Below, in pieces: positions 5,719 to 9,895 of a stretch of DNA of 9,895 nucleotides (within the stretch, counting starts at the first letter, position 1; the number at the start of each line of letters is the position of its first letter). The translations under genes and the position numbers were made by a program. Source of the stretch: Methylococcaceae bacterium (GTDB lineage: Bacteria; Pseudomonadota; Gammaproteobacteria; Methylococcales; Methylomonadaceae); assembly GCA_021647145.1 (NCBI GenBank), contig JAKIVF010000121.1, forward strand, positions 1-9,895, in the 5' to 3' direction. A model generated the notes under the pieces. The model was not told the DNA's origin, did not search any database, and saw nothing but the letters and a program-made list of their open reading frames with translations.

Positions 5719-7338
5719 TTATTTGGAGTGCTGATTTTTAAACTCTAGTACTTTGTTTTGAAATGTTTTCTTCCCCCATGAGCGTTTGCTAGACCCAACA
5801 TTATGCTTCCATTCAACACAGACTTCATCATACCAACCATGATATTTGTGGACAGGGCAATTAACTCTTCCAACTATTGGTTTTATCGCATAGACGAGTC
5901 CTCTAGCATTGGGTTGTCCTTTTTCTATCCATAGGTCAAATAAAAATTTATTAATACTGCTTTTTCTATTGGTGGTATCTTTTTTATTTTCATTTCCTGT
6001 TTCATTTGAGTTGGTTTGCTCGTTACCCAAATCAAACAGTTTTTCGCTTTCATTTGAAGTATGACTAAAATGCTCAGGGTCTTTATCTATAGCTTCACTT
6101 TTCTTATCATCTAAACTGTTAGAATCATTTTTGGTTTTTGTTCTTACATTTAATATATTGGAAGTAATTAGCCAGCTAGGAACTTCAAATTCTTTAGAGA
6201 TTGCCCATTTAATTAATTGTCCTCGATTAAATTTTGGTATGCCTGCGTATTCTTCACAATAAAGCGTTGATGGATTCAATTCTTTTAGAAAGTTTGCTTC
6301 TATTGACGAATCAGCAAGACTGGATAATTCAGAACAAAATGTATAAAAAGCCGATGGATAGTTACTGCGTATTGTACTTAAAGTATTTTTTTGTTGCGGC
6401 TCTTTTCCTTTTAATATAAATGCCAATTCAAAGATTGTTAAAGTATCATGCTGTTTCCAATATAACTGCCTCACCTCTGGTATTGCATCCCAATTTCTTT
6501 GTACGAAACTTTTTTCTATTTGGTGTTTTTGGGGGGGATTGTAAACAAGGTTTGATGAGACTGGTTCCTTCGAGAGTTTTTGTTTTAATTTAATTCTTTC
6601 TTCCATTCCATTTGAACTATCAGATAAATAATCAAGCCAAACAAATTTGTTGTTCCAAGTAAGCCAAGGATATTTGAGTTGTCCTGCATTTTTATATGCT
6701 TTTTTTACATTATCTCTATGAATAGAGTATCTGCATTCCTTTTCTAGCACATCCCAAAATTGAAAGTTATCATCACCAAAAGCATCATCAGCTTGCTGCT
6801 CTCTTTTCTTTAATGAATTGATTAAGTCTTTACTATCAATAGGCTTCCCATTAATAACTTTGTCATAAATAACGAGTTCATTTTTTTCAATTAGCTGATA
6901 AAAAGTTTGAATGGCATCATAGTTTCCACCAATTGCATCAGTAAGAATGAAATCAATAAAGTGTCGTATGGAAGTCGTTGGTGGTCCATTCTTTAAAATG
7001 CGAGCATATAATTTCTCTCTATCTTCTGAGTTATAAAGGGTTAGAGTGCTTTCTTTAGAAACAAAACCGCTAGACATTAGCTTTTCAATCCAATTATTTT
7101 TTTTACACCATTCAAATAATTCAGGGAATGTGCAAGAGAAGTCCAATTTAATATTATTTCCTGATATTTTTAGAGCTTCGAGTTCTTCCTCTGTAATAAC
7201 TAATTGGTTACCATCTTTATCAACTGGAGGTCTTTCTCTAATTCCTTTTTCATCAATTTCGCAATTGTTACCCAAAAACCAAAAGTCACTTTTTTTCTTA
7301 CAATCAAATATTTCTTTAAACTCCTCCAAACCAATCAT
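5719..7338 (-). CDS. large uncharacterised protein coupled to the integrase
   Basis: A 539-residue soluble protein I do not recognise. Seen: an acidic N-terminus; a helical core with many aromatic residues (WLTWNNKFVWLDYL, 225-238; YWKQHDTLTIFELAFILKG, 293-311); a polar, Asn/Ser/Glu-rich linker at about 400-462; and a basic C-terminal domain (463-539) with NCPVHKYHGWYDEVCVEW, holding C494, H497, H500 and C507, which might bind metal. No membrane span, Walker motif or nuclease motif is evident. Its ATG overlaps the integrase stop as ATGA, with GGAG eight bases upstream, so it depends on integrase translation. The codons look AT-richer than the integrase by eye. In satellites, genes between int and the regulators are often accessory or anti-phage cargo; here that is only a hypothesis. 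Confidence 0.8.
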   Translation of the reverse strand: MIGLEEFKEIFDCKKKSDFWFLGNNCEIDEKGIRERPPVDKDGNQLVITEEELEALKISGNNIKLDFSCTFPELFEWCKKNNWIEKLMSSGFVSKESTLTLYNSEDREKLYARILKNGPPTTSIRHFIDFILTDAIGGNYDAIQTFYQLIEKNELVIYDKVINGKPIDSKDLINSLKKREQQADDAFGDDNFQFWDVLEKECRYSIHRDNVKKAYKNAGQLKYPWLTWNNKFVWLDYLSDSSNGMEERIKLKQKLSKEPVSSNLVYNPPQKHQIEKSFVQRNWDAIPEVRQLYWKQHDTLTIFELAFILKGKEPQQKNTLSTIRSNYPSAFYTFCSELSSLADSSIEANFLKELNPSTLYCEEYAGIPKFNRGQLIKWAISKEFEVPSWLITSNILNVRTKTKNDSNSLDDKKSEAIDKDPEHFSHTSNESEKLFDLGNEQTNSNETGNENKKDTTNRKSSINKFLFDLWIEKGQPNARGLVYAIKPIVGRVNCPVHKYHGWYDEVCVEWKHNVGSSKRSWGKKTFQNKVLEFKNQHSK

Positions 7339-8378
7339 GAAGCATCTCCAAATATTTTAGCGTTCATTGACTCAACTACACTCGATACGTGCCCGTCTGA
7401 TAAATGAGCATAGCGTTTAACCATCTGCAAAGTTTTATGTCCTAAAACTTCTGCAATTTCAGCCAATGATGCGCCGTTCATAGCAAGATAACTAGCTGTG
7501 CAATGTCTTAGGTCATGCCATTTAAAATCTGTTATTTCTGCTTTATTCACTGCTGATTCAAAAGGCTTTCTTAAATCAATTGGCTTTGTGGGGTTCTTAC
7601 CGGGGAAAAGTAAATCAGTATCAAGCCTTCTTACTTTGTTATGGTTCTGTAGTAATTCATGCGCATGACCAACAATAGCGACACGCCTTCTTTCACCGTT
7701 CTTGGTTTTATGAAGAATTAAATACCCTTCTTTAAGGTTTACATCAGGCCATTTAAGCCCCATGAGTTCACCTTGTCGCATGCCTGTTGATAGTGCCAGA
7801 ATCACACACATATAAAGACAGTCATTGCTTGATTCGTTGCAAGCTTTTAACAGTCGGGCGCGTTCGTCATCATTCAGGAAACGAACCCGTCCACGGGGTA
7901 ACTTAGGACTTTTAATTTTCTTAACTGGGTTTTCTTCTAACCACTCCCATTCATTAACAGCAACATTGAAAGCATGAGATAAATTTTTAATATACTTATC
8001 TACGGTAGCAGGGCTTTGGGTTAAGTTGTTACGTTGTTCAGTGATAGTCGAGGTTGATATATCAGCCAGAACCATAAAGCCAAAACCTTTAGCCCACCAA
8101 TCAAGTTTGCTTTTGCGTTCTTTCTGCTCCTTTTCGTTGTAGTCTGGCAGAATCTCAGAGCAATACCGTTTTACTAAATCATTAAAAGTATGTTTTTTTG
8201 CTTCGGCTGTTTTAAAGTGCCGCCCTTCCCTTATTGCTGCTTCAGTATGCTGCGCCCATTTTTTTGCATCGGTTAGGCGTGTAAAGGTGGCGGTTTGAAT
8301 CGGATAGCCTTTTAATCGGATTCTTACGCGGTAGGTTGTTTGGCCGTCATCGGCGGTATGTTTGTTAATTGATGCCAT
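7335..8378 (-). CDS. int: tyrosine-family site-specific integrase
   Basis: Integrates and excises the element. It has 347 residues, usual for P4/lambda-like integrases. Residues 1-55 form an arm-type DNA-binding domain (TTYRVRIRLKGYPIQTATF), about 65-150 the core-binding SAM-like domain, and 165-335 the catalytic domain. The catalytic set is complete: R201 in STGMRQGEL, K226 in HKTKNGE, H288 and R291 in WHDLRH, H314 in LGHKT, and nucleophile Y323 in RYAHLS. Start ATG 8378 has AGGGGG five bases upstream, inside a hairpin (8379-8398). It lies about 470 bases from the 3' end of tRNA-Lys, the usual arrangement for an integrase of a tRNA-targeting element. Confidence 0.95.
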   Translation of the reverse strand: MASINKHTADDGQTTYRVRIRLKGYPIQTATFTRLTDAKKWAQHTEAAIREGRHFKTAEAKKHTFNDLVKRYCSEILPDYNEKEQKERKSKLDWWAKGFGFMVLADISTSTITEQRNNLTQSPATVDKYIKNLSHAFNVAVNEWEWLEENPVKKIKSPKLPRGRVRFLNDDERARLLKACNESSNDCLYMCVILALSTGMRQGELMGLKWPDVNLKEGYLILHKTKNGERRRVAIVGHAHELLQNHNKVRRLDTDLLFPGKNPTKPIDLRKPFESAVNKAEITDFKWHDLRHCTASYLAMNGASLAEIAEVLGHKTLQMVKRYAHLSDGHVSSVVESMNAKIFGDAS

Positions 8379-8430
8379 GTTTGCCCCCTTGGGGAAACAA
8401 TCGGCTTTTGATATGCTTATATGTAGCCAT
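8365..8430 (-). CDS. possible 21-codon leader peptide overlapping int start
   Basis: ATG at 8430 follows a good ribosome binding site (GGAG, eight bases upstream). The frame gives 21 residues, starting MATYKHIKSRLFPQGG, and stops at TAA 8365-8367, 14 bases inside int in a different frame. It spans the hairpin that covers the int ribosome binding site, so ribosomes translating it would open that hairpin. Short overlapping leaders of this kind serve translational coupling elsewhere. Nothing shows that the peptide itself has a function, and short open frames arise by chance. Confidence 0.35.
   Translation of the reverse strand: MATYKHIKSRLFPQGGKHGIN
8379..8398 (-). promoter_or_regulatory. hairpin covering the int ribosome binding site
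   Basis: Minus-strand RNA GTTTCCCCAAGGGGGCAAAC directly precedes the int ATG. It folds as GTTT/AAAC plus CCC/GGG around one C-C mismatch, with loop AAGG. The Shine-Dalgarno G-run is paired in the stem. This should lower integrase translation unless the stem is opened, for example by ribosomes on the upstream leader. Confidence 0.5.
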
Positions 8431-8460
8431 TGCTTTAACTCCGTTATAGTTAAAAAAGTG

Positions 8461-8504
8461 GTTAGGGTTCTGGTGGTGTTGGTAGCACCGCCTTAACCCG
8501 TTAA
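8461..8504. promoter_or_regulatory. strong hairpin upstream of the integrase
   Basis: Inner stem ggtggtg (8472-8478) against caccgcc (8486-8492), including one G-T pair, with loop ttggtag. A 2x2 internal loop leads to gggtt/aaccc (8465-8469 and 8495-8499), then gtta/taac beyond a 2-base bulge. It lies in the int leader, 83-126 bases before the start codon. It has no T-run. The loop and inner stem resemble the hairpin at 5039-5060. The 468-base gap 8379-8846 otherwise holds the leader frame, the arm repeats and the tRNA terminator. Confidence 0.45.
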
Positions 8505-8562
8505 CTAGATATTACAACAAAGCACGAAAAACAGCAACACCGCATCATCAATGCGTTTAATT

Positions 8563-8568
8563 ATTATA
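8563..8568 (-). promoter_or_regulatory. possible -10 box for the integrase transcript
   Basis: A perfect TATAAT on the minus strand about 185 bases before the int start and 133 before the leader ATG. No convincing -35 box is found at 16-18 bases (the best is ATCAAT), so it is weak or needs an activator such as the AlpA-like protein. Confidence 0.25.
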
Positions 8569-8613
8569 CTTTCACCTTTAATATCATTGATTTGTTTATT
8601 TATTACCCTTAAT

Positions 8614-8633
8614 TTGTCCACTGTTTGTCCATT
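8614..8633. repeat. integrase arm-type site pair, left
   Basis: Two direct copies of TTGTCCA at 8614-8620 and 8625-8631, spaced 11 bases. The 20-bp unit recurs inverted at 8757-8776 with 18 of 20 matches. Paired direct repeats next to a tyrosine integrase gene are typical arm-binding sites for its N-terminal domain. Confidence 0.55.
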
Positions 8634-8756
8634 GACTATGTAAAAACACCCATTTTAGGAAATTTACACGTTTTGAATTTAGCGGTTTTAGCTGGTACTG
8701 GGTACAGGTGTTTCTAGAGTAAAAAAGAAAGGTTTTGTTGTGATTTGTTGCTGGTT

Positions 8757-8776
8757 AGTGGACAACCAGTGGACAA
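8757..8776. repeat. integrase arm-type site pair, right
   Basis: Two copies of TGGACAA at 8759-8765 and 8770-8776, 11 bases apart, forming the inverted partner of 8614-8633 (18 of 20). It ends eight bases before the tRNA terminator U-tract. Between the two pairs lies a short palindrome, GTAC-TGG-GTAC (8695-8705). Confidence 0.55.
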
Positions 8777-8783
8777 TAGACAT

Positions 8784-8806
8784 AAAAAAACCAGCGTGAA
8801 AGCTGG
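8784..8806 (-). terminator. intrinsic terminator of tRNA-Lys
   Basis: On the minus strand, CCAGC-tttcac-GCTGG (8791-8806) is followed by seven T (8784-8790). It lies 40 bases after the tRNA's CCA end, in the right direction to stop tRNA-Lys transcription and shield the element. Confidence 0.75.
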
Positions 8807-8846
8807 CTTAATTATTAGAAAACTTAATGTCTTCAATGATTTATAA

Positions 8847-8922
8847 TGGTGGGTCGCGACGGATTCGAACCGTCGACCATCGCATTAAAAGTGCGGTGCT
8901 CTACCAACTGAGCTAGCGACCC
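8847..8922 (-). tRNA. tRNA-Lys (anticodon TTT)
   Basis: A full cloverleaf of 76 bases: acceptor GGGTCGC/GCGACCC, D-arm GCTC-AGTTGGTA-GAGC, anticodon stem CCGCA/TGCGA with loop CTTTTAA, T-arm GACGG-TTCGAAT-CCGTC, discriminator A, and an encoded CCA. The first anticodon-stem pair is a C-A mismatch (a G-T pair in the E. coli gene); the rest pairs. It is the likely landing site for the element, whose integrase lies downstream of its 3' end. No second copy of its 3' part is seen in the window. Confidence 0.95.
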
Positions 8923-8936
8923 AACAAAGAATTACT

Positions 8937-8964
8937 ATTATAAAGTTTTTTTTTTGTTTGGCAA
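8937..8964 (-). promoter_or_regulatory. sigma70 promoter of tRNA-Lys
   Basis: TTGCCA (8959-8964) and TATAAT (8937-8942) on the minus strand, with a 16-base, A-rich spacer. Transcription would start about seven bases before the tRNA's first base. Confidence 0.7.
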
Positions 8965-9013
8965 GTAATTTATTCAAGTAAAAATCATACTTTCTGTTCC
9001 AAATCTATCTCTA

Positions 9014-9742
9014 TTAAACAGCAATTCCAACTTGTAACGACTCGAACCAATCTAGAAAACGTTTTACATCATCACCTTTAAACATTCTGCCATGTTGTGG
9101 TGCTAATATATCGATATCCAGCTCTCTTACTCTATCAATCCAGACTCTTTTAGCCTGATTTGAAGGCATCCATCGTTGATGAAAAAAACGCATCTTTTCA
9201 ACATGTGTATCAAAATTATCTACAAAGATAGGAGCACCCGGCTCTTCCAATGCTGCGCCAATATCACCCGACATTAAAATTTTTGCCTGTGGATCGTAAA
9301 TATTAAAATTAGCCGAAGAATGCATATAATGTGCAGGTATGACCTGTAAAGTTATTTCATCCAAATCTATGCTTCCACCACCATCACCTATCGCAACGTA
9401 TTCGATACTTTCGCAACCAAAATGCCTAATAAAACCTTCCCATAATGCCGAAGCATGTAATTTTGCATTGGGTAATGCCTGATCCCACAGACCTAGAGAT
9501 GAAATAATGTCAGGATCCTGATGCGATGCAAATAAATCAGTAATCTGATCAACTGGCGTATAATGCAACACTGCTGCCAGCATAGGCGCAAACAATTCAA
9601 CACCACCTGGATCTATTAACAAACAACGATTTGCAGTTCTAACCATATATTGATTAGTATCGATTATTTTGTCAGGCTTATTGACATCCCGGCCAAACAT
9701 AACCCACTGGTACGATCCTTCGTAAATATTGGTCATTTTCAT
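9014..9742 (-). CDS. metallo-beta-lactamase-fold protein, diiron (ODP/flavodiiron-like)
   Basis: A 242-residue, single-domain MBL-fold protein resembling the N-terminal diiron domain of flavodiiron proteins and the oxygen-binding diiron proteins (ODP). Ligand positions are all present: H74-x-D76-x-D78 in SHQDPD, H138 in PAHYMHS, D160 in SGDIG and H217 in PQHGRMF. The family motif is usually H-x-E-x-D-H; here Glu is Asp and the last His is Ile, as expected for a diiron rather than hydrolase site. There is no flavodoxin domain. Likely substrates are O2 or NO, or the protein is a sensor; this is inference. Two ATGs (9742 and 9736) are possible, with AGAGG ten bases before the first. It lies upstream of tRNA-Lys in host DNA and is divergent from the gene at 9859. 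Confidence 0.85.
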   Translation of the reverse strand: MKMTNIYEGSYQWVMFGRDVNKPDKIIDTNQYMVRTANRCLLIDPGGVELFAPMLAAVLHYTPVDQITDLFASHQDPDIISSLGLWDQALPNAKLHASALWEGFIRHFGCESIEYVAIGDGGGSIDLDEITLQVIPAHYMHSSANFNIYDPQAKILMSGDIGAALEEPGAPIFVDNFDTHVEKMRFFHQRWMPSNQAKRVWIDRVRELDIDILAPQHGRMFKGDDVKRFLDWFESLQVGIAV

Positions 9743-9858
9743 TTAAAACAGGCCTCTTTAGTAAGTAATTGTATAGTTTCACCACGTTATACCTGATGAT
9801 TAAAAAATAAAGGACAGCCCTGATAACATATTAAAACTTTCACCACAAAGGAATTAAT

Positions 9859-9895
9859 ATGAGCCAGAGCTATCACACGAATGCAAAAACGAATT
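9859..9895 (+). CDS. start of a gene, possibly IS481-like transposase (partial)
   Basis: ATG at 9859 follows AAGGA seven bases upstream and reads MSQSYHTNAKTN before the window ends. The Tyr/His-Thr-Asn-Ala-x-Thr start resembles N-termini I associate with IS481-family transposases, but 12 residues are too few to be sure. The preceding 116 bases hold a repeated tttcaccac word (9777 and 9839) and no clear inverted terminal repeat. Confidence 0.35.
   Translation, partial: MSQSYHTNAKTN

Larger units (their letters stand above)
1521..8846. mobile_element. integrated phage-satellite-like element at tRNA-Lys
   Basis: The right limit is set by tRNA-Lys and the integrase arm repeats; the left limit is a guess at the last gene of the DUF5681 block. 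Contents: integrase, unknown cargo, AlpA-like and winged-helix regulators, CHC2 finger, SF3 helicase, origin-like repeat and a terS-like gene. Capsid, tail, portal, large terminase and lysis genes are absent, which favours a satellite (PICI/P4-like) over a prophage; an integrative plasmid is possible. The broken gene and the sirtuin to the left may also belong to it. No distal attachment site was found. Confidence 0.6.

Noticed and set aside
8479..8492. tRNA-Lys D-arm fragment (ttggtag..caccgc) as an att remnant
   Set aside because: It is only about 14 bases with a two-base gap, covers an internal part of the tRNA instead of the 3' end, and is explained by the hairpin.

Overview
The window is AT-rich DNA from a bacterium, most likely a gammaproteobacterium. 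This rests on the look of the tRNA-Lys, the CobB-type sirtuin and the satellite-type gene set; no gene fixes the genus. Every intact gene I can support reads leftwards (minus strand), except a fragment entering at the right edge.

Right flank (about 8780-9895), probably host chromosome: an intact tRNA-Lys(TTT) with its own promoter and terminator, a diiron-type metallo-beta-lactamase-fold protein, and the first 12 codons of a plus-strand gene that looks like the start of a transposase.

Centre (about 1521-8780), a compact integrated element downstream of the 3' end of tRNA-Lys. In transcription order it has: a tyrosine integrase with a possible leader peptide and a hairpin over its ribosome binding site; a large unknown gene translationally coupled to the integrase; an AlpA/excisionase-like small protein; a winged-helix-like small protein; a stand-alone CHC2 primase zinc-finger protein; an SF3/D5-like helicase; a 243-bp symmetric repeat region that looks like a replication origin; and a DUF5681 protein (small-terminase-like) followed by two unknown small genes. 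No capsid, tail, large terminase or lysis genes are visible. The order int - alpA - primase/helicase - origin - terS-like matches phage satellites (PICI/P4-like) better than a complete prophage. Overlapping stops and starts (ATGA or TAATG) occur at four junctions, so the genes form short translationally coupled modules.

Left flank (1-1520): a short gene broken by an in-frame TGA, flanked by two related hairpins, and then a CobB-type sirtuin. Whether these belong to the host or are cargo is unclear, because no second copy of the tRNA-Lys 3' end is visible to mark the far end of the element. Bases 1-186 contain nothing I can name.

The most striking signal is at 2761-3003. Ten TTAGG/CCTAA motifs sit at exactly mirrored positions around base 2882, and the two outer 15-bp arms match at 14 of 15 positions. 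I read it as the element's probable replication origin.
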